From: Bacteroidaceae bacterium
GTDB lineage: Bacteria > Bacteroidota > Bacteroidia > Bacteroidales > Bacteroidaceae
Reading direction: 5' to 3'
DNA: 64,000 nt
Assembly: GCA_017642425.1 (NCBI GenBank)
Contig: JAGCPB010000059.1
Coordinates: 1 to 64,000 of the forward strand
Under the pieces are notes generated by a model. The model saw only the letters and a list, made by a program, of their open reading frames with translations, searched no databases and was not told the DNA's origin. The position numbers and the translations under genes were made by a program. Below, piece by piece: positions 54,120 to 62,840 of the stretch (its first letter is position 1; each line of letters opens with the position of its first letter).

Positions 54120-55367
54120 ATGGTGGCGGAAACTAAGAAAAATACTGTGATTGACTTGTTCGCTGGTTGTGGGGGCCTATCGCTTGGCTTGTATCAGGCT
54201 GGATGGGAAGGCCTTTTTGCCATTGAAAAAAATCCTTTTGCCTTTGAAACACTCAAGCACAATCTGATAGACAACAAGAAACACTTCAATTGGCCGGAAT
54301 GGCTTCCAATGACAGCACATGAAATCAATGAAGTTCTGGACAAATACCCAGAACAGCTCAAAGCACTTCAAGGGCAAGTCGACTTGGTGGCAGGCGGCCC
54401 ACCATGTCAAGGCTTTTCTATGGCAGGAAAGCGTCAAGAAAATGACACGCGCAATCAATTAGTATTCTCTTACATCAGATTCATTGAGTTTGTCAAGCCC
54501 AAGATGATTCTTTTTGAGAACGTCAAAGGTTTCACATACGCATTTGACAAAGGTAAGACAGCCTCTGAGGTAGAGCCATATTCCCACAAAGTGATATCCA
54601 AACTAGAAGAATTAGGTTATGATGTCAAAGCACAAGTGATTGACTTCTCACAATATGGAGTGCCACAGCGCCGCAAACGTTTTATTCTTGTTGGAATACT
54701 TAAAGAACTTGGCTCTCCCAATCAGTTTGAGGAGTTGCTAAAAGCAAACAAAGAAGCATTCCTAAACGAAAAAGGCTTGAGTACGACAACCACATTGAAA
54801 GAAGCAATATCGGACTTGTTGCGTTCAAATGGCCAAGAGCCCACCCCTGACAGGAAGGGCTTTGATTCCGGTGTGTATGGACAAGGAGAATTAACCAATT
54901 ATGAAATCCTAATGCGCGGTAATTACCCTAACCATCATTCTGTTCCGGATAGCCACAGTTTTGCCCATCATACCCCCGATAAAGTTAGTTGCTTCAAAAA
55001 ACTGCTTTCTGAATATCCGGAGAGAGGGAAGCGGATTGACGGCAAGAATCGCGACAAATGGGAAATAAAACAACGAGGCATTACCGTTTTGGACCCTAAC
55101 GCCGTTTCCCCTACTATTACAGGGCAACCAGACGATTACCTTCATTATTCTGAGCCAAGAATCATGACCGTACGCGAATGCGCACGTATACAGTCATTTC
55201 CCGATTGGTTTGAGATAAAGAAAAAATACACCACAGGTGGACAGATGCGCAAGCTTGAAGTACCACGTTATTCGCAAATAGGCAACGCCATACCACCCTT
55301 ATTTGCCGAACAGGCAGGCATTGTACTTAAACAGATGTTAGAGCATGGTAACAAAGGACAATCTTAA
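54120..55367 (+). CDS. DNA C5-cytosine methyltransferase 1
   Basis: A 415-residue enzyme with all main C5-methyltransferase motifs: I DLFAGCGGLSLG, IV GGPPCQGFSMAGKR with catalytic Cys96, VI FENVKGF, VIII QRRKRFILVG, and X QIGNAIPPLFA near the end. It transfers methyl from S-adenosylmethionine to cytosine and should protect host DNA from the nuclease of the same operon. Two methyltransferases with a McrB-like motor and a LlaJI nuclease match the LlaJI arrangement, in which each enzyme methylates one strand of an asymmetric site. It overlaps the GHKL gene by 23 nt. Specificity unknown. Confidence 0.95.
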   Translation: MVAETKKNTVIDLFAGCGGLSLGLYQAGWEGLFAIEKNPFAFETLKHNLIDNKKHFNWPEWLPMTAHEINEVLDKYPEQLKALQGQVDLVAGGPPCQGFSMAGKRQENDTRNQLVFSYIRFIEFVKPKMILFENVKGFTYAFDKGKTASEVEPYSHKVISKLEELGYDVKAQVIDFSQYGVPQRRKRFILVGILKELGSPNQFEELLKANKEAFLNEKGLSTTTTLKEAISDLLRSNGQEPTPDRKGFDSGVYGQGELTNYEILMRGNYPNHHSVPDSHSFAHHTPDKVSCFKKLLSEYPERGKRIDGKNRDKWEIKQRGITVLDPNAVSPTITGQPDDYLHYSEPRIMTVRECARIQSFPDWFEIKKKYTTGGQMRKLEVPRYSQIGNAIPPLFAEQAGIVLKQMLEHGNKGQS

Positions 55368-57708
55368 ATTCCGTGTCAGCGCGGAACTAAAAAATATACT
55401 TGGACGGGATTTGATTACAAGTCCTGATATTGCCATTTTGGAACTAGTCAAGAACTCATACGATGCCCATGCCTCAAAAGTTGAGATCACCTTTGATGAA
55501 GACTATCTGGAAATAGCTGACAACGGCAAAGGTATGTCCAAAGATGACTTGATAAACAAGTGGCTATTTGTGGCTTACTCTGCCAAAAGCGATGGAACGG
55601 AAGATGTCACCTACCGTGATAAAATTACACGTCATTATGCTGGAGCAAAAGGTATCGGGAGATTGTCTTGCGACCGTTTAGCACGCTATTTGGTTTTAAC
55701 GACACGTAGCGAAGCTGAGAACGACACAGAGGTGCTTAATGTGGATTGGCAAGTATTTGAGGAAAACAAGAAAACGGAATTTGATACGATAGATATTCCA
55801 CATGAGACAACAGAAATAATACCATCCTTTCCTAACGCATCTAAAACCGGAACAAGCCTCCAATTTAGAGAGCTTCATGACATCTGGACACGTGAAGATA
55901 TTAAGCGTCTACGAAAATCCCTGGAAAAAATGATCAATCCTTTTTCAGGAACAGACGATGATTTCCAGATTGAAATAAAAGCGCCCAAAATGCAGGCTGA
56001 GGATGAATCCATATCATCAACTCATGACAGAGTCAATGGCGTTATAGAGAACTCTATTGCCGATGTACTTAAGCTAAAAACAACGCAAATTGAAAGTAGG
56101 ATTGAAGGAGACACCATTCACACTACATTGACAGACCGTGGAGTCGTCATGTATGAGATAGAAGAACCCAATAATCAATTCATGCATTTGGAATCATCTT
56201 CGATAAGTCTTTTTTACCTTAATCGAGCAGCAAAATATTCTTTTACAGCACGAATGGGCGTTCAACCTATTAGTTATGGCAATGTGTTCCTCTTCAGAAA
56301 TGGATTCCGCATTTTACCATATGGTGAATGGAACGATGATAGCTGGGGGCTGAATTACCGTCAGCAACAAGGCTATAACCGATTCCTAGGTACTCGAGAT
56401 TTGTTCGGAAGAGTTGACGTTGAAACTGACAACACAGATTTAATCAAGGAGGTTTCTAGCCGTGACGGTGGTTTAATAAAAACAGACGCATCTCAACAAC
56501 TGATGGAATATTTCACGCTCATTCATCGACGGTTGGAGCGTTATGTAGTGGGAGTGTTATGGGGTGAAGGTTTTATAAGAAAAGAATATTTTGTAAATCA
56601 AGCATCAGCACTAGAAGCACGCAAAAAACTAGAGTACGACAAAGACTCCGACACAGCAGATCACTTGTATGACAACATCGGTAGCAAAATTGATTTTCTT
56701 CAATTGATCAAGACTCTTGCAAACGACAAATCAATTAATGTAATCCGATACAATGAGGAATTGGCAGATATAGTCTCCAATCCATCTGAAGCTGAAGTGA
56801 TTCAAGCGCAGATGCTTGATGACGTTCGTAAATTGGCAGAAAAGACCAATGATGCTTTCTTGCTCAATAAAATCCAAGAGTTCGAAATGCACATGGATGA
56901 ACTTCGCAAACAGAAAGAGGAAGCAGAGCGGAAAGTCGAGGAAGAACGTCGGAAAACAGAGGCTGCACGAAATAAAGCATTAGAAGAAGAGGAGAAAAGA
57001 GAAAAGGCAGAACACGAACGTGATGTGCAGATTCAAAAAAACAGATATCTTTCTGCTACCAGAAACACTACGAAAGAGGTTCAGGACCTAATTCACGTAA
57101 TTCTTATTTCTTCTACAAGTTCTATCAGCTTAATTGATACGGCCAAATGCCAATTATCTGATAAAGATTTGAATGGTTTGAGAAGTACTCTTGATAAATT
57201 TGATTATCATATCACCAAGATAAACAAGCTTTCTAAACTTATTACGAAAGCTGACCTAGCTTTATTGTCTGAGTCTGGATTAATAGATATACAAAGCTAC
57301 GTACAAGAATATCTTACAAACTTCACAGATTCGTTCAAAATACAAAGCCATTCAGCTATTACAGAGCCACTTGAGAAAAAGATCTCCATATTAGATTTGT
57401 CGATCATATTAGACAATCTGATTAGTAATTCAAAAAAAGCGAACGCGACAGAATTAAGGTTGGACTACTCAAGAAAAGGCCGTACATATATTGTTGATTT
57501 TACAGATAATGGAGATGGTGTTGACACATCTCTTTTTACTCCAGAAACCATTTTTGAGGAGGGAATAACAAATCGCAGAGGTGGTTCTGGAATAGGTCTA
57601 AGCACAATAAAAGACCGAATGCGAAAAGAACTCAATGGTGATATTGTATTTTTAGGAAATGGACTGCATTTTGAAACTGGCGCTACATTCCGTTTATACT
57701 TTGAATAG
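55345..57708 (+). CDS. Dual GHKL ATPase: MORC/MutL-like N terminus, histidine-kinase-like C terminus
   Basis: A 787-residue cytosolic protein with two ATP-binding GHKL domains. The first has the N-box LELVKNSYDAHA (Glu33, Asn37), G1 DNGKGM (Asp59) and G2 HYAGAKGIGRLS, the form seen in MutL/Hsp90/MORC-like proteins. A middle region to about 500 has no recognised family. A long Glu/Lys/Arg coiled coil follows at about 510-575, then a helical region with a possible phospho-accepting His near 583 (VQDLIHVI). The second ATPase domain has LDNLISNSKKA, DNGDGVD and RRGGSGIGLS, as in histidine kinases. No transmembrane helix. A receiver-domain gene follows 4 nt later, so the pair may form a soluble two-component relay. 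MORC-like ATPases are known in bacterial restriction operons. Confidence 0.88.
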   Translation: MVTKDNLKFRVSAELKNILGRDLITSPDIAILELVKNSYDAHASKVEITFDEDYLEIADNGKGMSKDDLINKWLFVAYSAKSDGTEDVTYRDKITRHYAGAKGIGRLSCDRLARYLVLTTRSEAENDTEVLNVDWQVFEENKKTEFDTIDIPHETTEIIPSFPNASKTGTSLQFRELHDIWTREDIKRLRKSLEKMINPFSGTDDDFQIEIKAPKMQAEDESISSTHDRVNGVIENSIADVLKLKTTQIESRIEGDTIHTTLTDRGVVMYEIEEPNNQFMHLESSSISLFYLNRAAKYSFTARMGVQPISYGNVFLFRNGFRILPYGEWNDDSWGLNYRQQQGYNRFLGTRDLFGRVDVETDNTDLIKEVSSRDGGLIKTDASQQLMEYFTLIHRRLERYVVGVLWGEGFIRKEYFVNQASALEARKKLEYDKDSDTADHLYDNIGSKIDFLQLIKTLANDKSINVIRYNEELADIVSNPSEAEVIQAQMLDDVRKLAEKTNDAFLLNKIQEFEMHMDELRKQKEEAERKVEEERRKTEAARNKALEEEEKREKAEHERDVQIQKNRYLSATRNTTKEVQDLIHVILISSTSSISLIDTAKCQLSDKDLNGLRSTLDKFDYHITKINKLSKLITKADLALLSESGLIDIQSYVQEYLTNFTDSFKIQSHSAITEPLEKKISILDLSIILDNLISNSKKANATELRLDYSRKGRTYIVDFTDNGDGVDTSLFTPETIFEEGITNRRGGSGIGLSTIKDRMRKELNGDIVFLGNGLHFETGATFRLYFE

Positions 57709-57712
57709 AGAC

Positions 57713-58402
57713 ATGAAAAGACAAAGGTGTATTTTACTAGTTGACGACAAGGATCAAGGTGATGTTATTGACAGCATAAAGCTGCAATTACGCGAAGACT
57801 TTGATTTAGACTTTATTGCGATTCGGACATCTGCTTCGGAACTGAAAAAAGATAATGCAGAAGATCTGGACATAAACAAACTTAGAGTATTAATTGAAGA
57901 AAAGATACTGAACAAACATATTGATATCGCCCTGACAGATTTTGACTTGAATAGCGATGATGTAAACGGTATGAATGTTGTTCAAATATTACATGGAATC
58001 CGACCAAACCTTAAATATCTGATTTATTCAGGGAACTGGGACAAAGTCATAAGAACAGTCATAGGAAAAGACTATAAACGAGCATCAATAGATGAGCTTG
58101 TTGATGGCATAAACAACCTTATACATGCAAACATTATTAACTGCATTGGAAGGACTGATTATAAGGCAGATCTTATCAAATACTTAAAAGAGGATAAGAG
58201 CGATTCTATTGAACATCGTTTATCAATATTACTCAGGGCAAATGGCGACATGAAATTTGATTCATGCTGTCCAGAGCTTAAGGGTAAATCATTTATAGAA
58301 ATTGCCAATATGATTGACAACCATTCTGACGCCCGGTCCGAGGAATGGATAGAGGCAATATTGGCTCAAACTATAGCTTATCTTGTAAAAGTGAACATAT
58401 GA
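57713..58402 (+). CDS. Receiver-domain protein (response-regulator-like)
   Basis: A 229-residue protein that starts MKRQRCILLVDDKDQ, giving the acidic pair Asp11-Asp12. The likely phospho-acceptor is in IALTDFDLNSDDVNGMNVVQ (Asp76 or Asp78), a Ser follows in YLIYSGNWD, and a Lys in GKDYKRASIDEL. These are the receiver residues, though the loop after the acceptor is longer than usual. The C-terminal ~90 residues form no known DNA-binding domain (FDSCCPELKGKSFIEIANMI). The output is therefore probably protein-protein, for example on the CHAT-like protein whose gene overlaps its stop by 4 nt. An upstream Met of the frame (57659) overlaps the GHKL gene and is not favoured. Confidence 0.75.
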   Translation: MKRQRCILLVDDKDQGDVIDSIKLQLREDFDLDFIAIRTSASELKKDNAEDLDINKLRVLIEEKILNKHIDIALTDFDLNSDDVNGMNVVQILHGIRPNLKYLIYSGNWDKVIRTVIGKDYKRASIDELVDGINNLIHANIINCIGRTDYKADLIKYLKEDKSDSIEHRLSILLRANGDMKFDSCCPELKGKSFIEIANMIDNHSDARSEEWIEAILAQTIAYLVKVNI

Positions 58403-59031
58403 GCAAAGCGGTTTGTATTTATCCGGAAGATATAACAACGGCCTTTCTTAGACCGTTATGTAATCATATATGTTCTACGTTCAACGCTGTCGAAGTGGGT
58501 TATGATACTTCTATTGATGATGATCCTCTTGAGATAATCCATAATGCTGTCAGGAACGCTAAGACTGTTTTTTTTCTTGGACATGGCATGAGCACATGTC
58601 TATATGCTAGTGTATTAGACAATGTGGAATTATTTAACAAGGATAATTATTCATTATTGGAAGGAAAAAGATTGTTCTTATTGGCTTGTAATTCAGATCA
58701 ATTTATAAAAAACTATGATTTTGAGAATTCTATTGGTTTTGGGTTCTTGCCTACTAGTTTGGATGACGTTAGACAAAAAAGATTGTTTCACAACATTTTG
58801 GTCGAAACACTAGAAAAGAAAGATATTGAGTTTTTCAATGAAGCTTTAGTGAATGCTATTGCAAATACTTTATCAGATAATACGATTTCAGACCCCCATC
58901 TATTTGTGGAACGTTTAAGATTTGCCATAAGTGAAGAAATTGTTCAATGTCTTTTGAAAAAAGAGACGTCCAATTACCGGACTATTGCGGATGAGTTGTA
59001 TTATGTATTTAAAGACATGATTGTTTGCTGA
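58399..59031 (+). CDS. Small caspase/CHAT-like putative protease
   Basis: A 210-residue protein. A strand ending in His, AKTVFFLGHGMS (His62), is followed 35 residues later by a strand ending in Cys, KRLFLLACNSDQF (Cys97). This matches the catalytic His-Gly and Ala-Cys pattern of clan CD peptidases of the CHAT/caspase type, and spacing is in the usual range. The rest is helical. It has no signal peptide and no attached repeat or membrane domain, so it may be a free effector or regulatory protease. Its ATG overlaps the receiver stop by 4 nt and it ends 2 nt before methyltransferase 2. The family call rests on two motifs only; a proteolytic role is inferred. Confidence 0.6.
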   Translation: MSKAVCIYPEDITTAFLRPLCNHICSTFNAVEVGYDTSIDDDPLEIIHNAVRNAKTVFFLGHGMSTCLYASVLDNVELFNKDNYSLLEGKRLFLLACNSDQFIKNYDFENSIGFGFLPTSLDDVRQKRLFHNILVETLEKKDIEFFNEALVNAIANTLSDNTISDPHLFVERLRFAISEEIVQCLLKKETSNYRTIADELYYVFKDMIVC

Positions 59032-59033
59032 TT

Positions 59034-60284
59034 ATGCTCAAAAAGAAATATACATTTATAGACTTGTTCGCTGGATGCGGAGGCCTATCCGAGGGCTTTC
59101 TGCAAACAGGAAGATATAAAGCTCTTGCTCATGTTGAATGGGAAAAGCCCATGGTTGATACCCTTAGAAAGCGCTTGGTTTCAAGATGGGATGAGACCGA
59201 AGAAGAAGCAATGAAGCGAGTCGTTCTTTTTGATATCCAGAAAACGAAAGAGCTTATAGATGGTCAATGGTCTAATGATTCAATTAAAGATTATGGCTCA
59301 TATAACTCCGAGACTGTAATGACTAAAGGTCTTAAGGGGATCGCAGGAAGAGAGCATGTTGATTTGATTATTGGAGGCCCACCTTGCCAAGCATATTCAA
59401 TACAAGGAAGAGCTACGGACAAGAATTCCATGAACAATGATTACAGAAATTATTTGTTTGAAAGTTTCTGTAAGGTTGTTGATGCTTTTAAGCCTGAAAT
59501 ATTTGTGTTTGAAAATGTAGCTGGGCTACTTAGCGCAAAACCAGGTGGGATACCTGTCCGAAAAAGGATTTTTGAAGCTTTCTCAAAAATAGGATATACC
59601 ATACTAAATCCTGAAGAGTTACCGAAGGCTTTATATGATGCTTCTATTTTCAGCGTACCTCAACATCGCCCCCGTGTAATCATTCTTGGCATAAGAAACG
59701 ATTCAGATTTCAAGCTTGCTGAATTGTACGAATCCATTGAGAAAGAAAGTGCTCCCTACAATAAACTTACAGTTAGAGATGCCATTGGTAATCTCCCTCC
59801 ATTGTATCCATTAGCACATCAGATTAAGGAAGGACGTATTGTCAGGTCTCACAATTTGAATTCAGATCCAAGTATAACCCAGCATGAGGCCCGGAATCAT
59901 GCTCCTCGTGAAATGGCCATATTTAAGGAATGGGTTGACAATAATATGAATCACATTAGTCATCAGGAAATGATTGACTACTATTTTGCAAAGACCGGCC
60001 ATAAAACTTTATATCAGAAATATAAGAGTCTTGAATGGGATAAGCCTTCTCATACTGTTGTCGCCCATCTTAATAAGGATGGATACATGTTTATTCATCC
60101 GGATTCTAAACAACAAAGAAGTATTACTATAAGAGAGGCTGCGTGCCTTATGACGTTCCCCAAAGATTTTCAATTTATAGGGAGTAATTCAATTTGCTAT
60201 AAGATGATTGGAAATGCAGTTCCTGTTAACTTTGCAAATGCGATAGCAAAGGGATTGTACAAAGCATTAGATAAAAAGAAATGA
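59034..60284 (+). CDS. DNA C5-cytosine methyltransferase 2
   Basis: A 416-residue enzyme with complete C5 motifs: I DLFAGCGGLSEGF, IV GGPPCQAYSIQGRA with catalytic Cys118, VI FENVAGLL, VIII PQHRPRVIILG, X MIGNAVPVNFA. It differs throughout from methyltransferase 1, with its own target-recognition region, consistent with the two enzymes recognising different strands of one asymmetric site. It lies 2 nt after the CHAT-like gene and overlaps the next gene by 4 nt (ATGA). Confidence 0.95.
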   Translation: MLKKKYTFIDLFAGCGGLSEGFLQTGRYKALAHVEWEKPMVDTLRKRLVSRWDETEEEAMKRVVLFDIQKTKELIDGQWSNDSIKDYGSYNSETVMTKGLKGIAGREHVDLIIGGPPCQAYSIQGRATDKNSMNNDYRNYLFESFCKVVDAFKPEIFVFENVAGLLSAKPGGIPVRKRIFEAFSKIGYTILNPEELPKALYDASIFSVPQHRPRVIILGIRNDSDFKLAELYESIEKESAPYNKLTVRDAIGNLPPLYPLAHQIKEGRIVRSHNLNSDPSITQHEARNHAPREMAIFKEWVDNNMNHISHQEMIDYYFAKTGHKTLYQKYKSLEWDKPSHTVVAHLNKDGYMFIHPDSKQQRSITIREAACLMTFPKDFQFIGSNSICYKMIGNAVPVNFANAIAKGLYKALDKKK

Positions 60285-60994
60285 ATGTATTAGTAGCGTG
60301 TGAAGAAAGTCAGGCTGTATGTATTGCCTTTAGAAAGAGAGGGCACAATGCATTTAGTTGCGATATACTTGAAAGTAGCGGAGGGCACCCAGAGTGGCAT
60401 TTTAAACAAGACGTTCTTCAAGTAATTCCCAACCATGGCGGCATACTTGAAAATGGCTCAGAATATTATTTGCCAGAAGGTGAAAAATGGGATTTGATGA
60501 TCGCCCACCCACCTTGCACATACCTTTCTGTTAGTGGTGCTCGCTGGCTTTATCATCCTGACGATGCCGACTTGCCTATTGAACAAAGACGCGAACACCC
60601 TCATCATCTTGGAAGAAGAGCGTTGAAACAGGAAGCTATAGAGTTCTTCTTGAAGTTTACCAGAACCGATATTGAGCATTGGGCAATTGAGAATCCCGTA
60701 GGATGCATGAATACAGAGTATAGGAAGCCGGATCAAATCGTTCAACCATTTTGGTTTGGAGATCAAGCCTCAAAAAAAACCTGCTTGTGGCTCCACAACT
60801 TACCTTTACTCAAACCTACAAATATGGTCTCTGAAGGCCCAAGAGTTGTGCTATCTAGTGGACGTTCACTCCCCAAATGGTATTCCGACTCATTCAACAC
60901 CAAAATAACGACTGAAGAGAGACGTAAATTAAGAAGTAAAACTTTCCCAGGTTTCGCAGAAGCATTAGCCGAGCAATGGGGCAAAATTGAATAA
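60281..60994 (+). CDS. Third, small cytosine methyltransferase-like protein
   Basis: A 237-residue protein resembling phage-type cytosine methyltransferase-like proteins. It has VACEESQAVCIAFRKRGHNA as a degenerate cofactor motif, then a PPC motif (IAHPPCTYLSVSGARW, Cys79), an EN motif (WAIENPVG) and a C-terminal KTFPGFAEALAEQWG in place of motif X. It has no room for a standard target-recognition domain. It could be a third methyltransferase, a modulator of the others or a cofactor-binding remnant. It overlaps methyltransferase 2 by 4 nt. Confidence 0.7.
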   Translation: MNVLVACEESQAVCIAFRKRGHNAFSCDILESSGGHPEWHFKQDVLQVIPNHGGILENGSEYYLPEGEKWDLMIAHPPCTYLSVSGARWLYHPDDADLPIEQRREHPHHLGRRALKQEAIEFFLKFTRTDIEHWAIENPVGCMNTEYRKPDQIVQPFWFGDQASKKTCLWLHNLPLLKPTNMVSEGPRVVLSSGRSLPKWYSDSFNTKITTEERRKLRSKTFPGFAEALAEQWGKIE

Positions 60995-60997
60995 CAT

Positions 60998-62836
60998 ATG
61001 GCAGCGAATCTTAAAGTTCAAAGTTTCAGAGCAAACGATTTATCTAAGGATACCGGCAAGCAATTTGAGCTAGGTAGAGCGTGGTGCGTTGATTTTTTTC
61101 AAATTGATGATTCAATTAGAGAGTATACAATTGACTTGATCTTTAAGCCACTCGCTCCAAATCACCTTGATTTTCAAGATAAAATTATTAAGCTCAAATT
61201 GGCCGAGGTTACCCGCAGAGGTGATAGGAAAGCCTATGCCAACGGAGACATGGGGCAATCTCAGATTAAAGAGTTTTTTATCTATAAGTTAGGCCTTAAT
61301 GATAGCAACCTTGAAGATTATTTTGCTATCTATAAAACACCATTTAACGAGTATTTCTTGTACTACGTCCCCAAACTGTTGTATAGAAATTTTATTCAGC
61401 TGTTCAAGAGTACAGTACAAGAGGTTTCTGTTGAAAGAGCAAATAGAAATATTACACTGGATAATCAAATAACATTACAGCGTATCTTCTACGGTGCACC
61501 AGGAACCGGCAAATCTCATGTGATAAAGGAAAATACAAAGGGTAAAGAGGTAATACGCACAACATTTCACCCCGACAGCGACTATTCTACGTTTGTTGGA
61601 GCATATAAGCCAACGGCCATTGAAGTTCCCATGAGGGATGTGACAGGAAAGATCATTGTTGAGAATGGCAAACAGGTGACTGAAAAAAAGATTGTCTATG
61701 AATTCGTTGAACAAGCTTTCCTCCAAGCATATATTAAGGCTTGGAATTTGTATGCAGAGACAGAAGAGGGTAAAACAGCAGAAGAGGTGTATCTGGTTAT
61801 TGAAGAGATAAATCGTGGTAATTGCGCACAAATATTTGGTGATTTGTTCCAATTGCTCGACCGTGGAGATGACGGTTTTTCTGAATATCCAATAGTCGCT
61901 GACAAAGATTTGCAGAAACAGCTGGAAAAGTCTTTTGCAGATATAGCATCGCTTAACGTCCCTGCCATCTGTGATATGAGTGCAGATGTAGTAGCAGAAA
62001 AGATAAAAAAAGGTGAGATACTACTTTTGCCCAGCAACCTCCTGATCTGGGCTACTATGAATACGAGCGATCAAAGCCTATTTCCTATCGATTCCGCATT
62101 CAAACGTCGTTGGGATTGGCAGTATGTACCAATTGCCAATGGTAACAAGAAATGGAAGATCGTAGTCAATAAAAATGAATACGATTGGTGGGAATTCTTG
62201 GAAAAGATCAATGCTTTAATAGGTGAAAAGACAAGCTCGGAAGACAAAAAGATGGGATACTACTTCTGCAAGGCAACAAACGACGTTATTGACGCGAAGA
62301 TGTTTGTTGGCAAGGTTATCTTTTATCTATGGAATGACGTATTCAAAGATTACGATTTTGAAGGTGATGCTTTTAACGATGATGACGGCAGTAAACTAAT
62401 CTTCGGCAAGTTCTATACAACTACTAACGGCACAGTTTCTGTTGTTGAAGAGAAAGTTGAATTGTTTCTTTCTAATCTAGGCATTGCGGCAAATCCTAAG
62501 ATTGAAGCTGAAACACCTACGGACGAAGAAGCAAATGGAGATTTCAAGGTGAAATTAGATGAAATAACATTTAACGAACGTACCGCAATTGAAACATTTG
62601 CAAAAGTTGTAGAATCCATCGGAGTAGAGCGTGTTGCAGGACTAAATCTTAAAGTCAGTCAACACCCATTATTATCCAAGGATAAATTGGATCCTGAAAC
62701 TCCGGGAGGTTATGGCCTCAGCATGAAGCAAATCGGAGATTATTGGATGGTATGCAAGTTTTCAAATGATCAGAAGGTGAGATTCCTTCAACAAATGAAG
62801 GACCAATTAGATTTGGATCTTGAAGTAGTGGAATAA
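60998..62836 (+). CDS. McrB-like AAA+ ATPase of a LlaJI-type restriction system
   Basis: A 612-residue motor protein. An N-terminal ~160-residue domain of unknown family, probably for DNA recognition, precedes the AAA+ core: Walker A FYGAPGTGKSH at about 164-174, Walker B with the McrB-type VIEEINRGNCAQIFGDLFQL near 268, the MNTSDQSLFPIDSAFKRR motif near 353-370. The MNTxD motif is typical of the McrB GTPase family. It should form a ring and drive the nuclease encoded next, 4 nt later. A C-terminal ~150-residue domain follows. Compared with LlaJI the order methyltransferases-motor-nuclease is kept. Confidence 0.9.
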   Translation: MAANLKVQSFRANDLSKDTGKQFELGRAWCVDFFQIDDSIREYTIDLIFKPLAPNHLDFQDKIIKLKLAEVTRRGDRKAYANGDMGQSQIKEFFIYKLGLNDSNLEDYFAIYKTPFNEYFLYYVPKLLYRNFIQLFKSTVQEVSVERANRNITLDNQITLQRIFYGAPGTGKSHVIKENTKGKEVIRTTFHPDSDYSTFVGAYKPTAIEVPMRDVTGKIIVENGKQVTEKKIVYEFVEQAFLQAYIKAWNLYAETEEGKTAEEVYLVIEEINRGNCAQIFGDLFQLLDRGDDGFSEYPIVADKDLQKQLEKSFADIASLNVPAICDMSADVVAEKIKKGEILLLPSNLLIWATMNTSDQSLFPIDSAFKRRWDWQYVPIANGNKKWKIVVNKNEYDWWEFLEKINALIGEKTSSEDKKMGYYFCKATNDVIDAKMFVGKVIFYLWNDVFKDYDFEGDAFNDDDGSKLIFGKFYTTTNGTVSVVEEKVELFLSNLGIAANPKIEAETPTDEEANGDFKVKLDEITFNERTAIETFAKVVESIGVERVAGLNLKVSQHPLLSKDKLDPETPGGYGLSMKQIGDYWMVCKFSNDQKVRFLQQMKDQLDLDLEVVE

Positions 62837-62840
62837 AAGG

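Noticed and set aside
61475-61852. 125-residue minus-strand frame inside the McrB-like gene
   Set aside because: Antisense shadow of a gene with intact AAA+ motifs.
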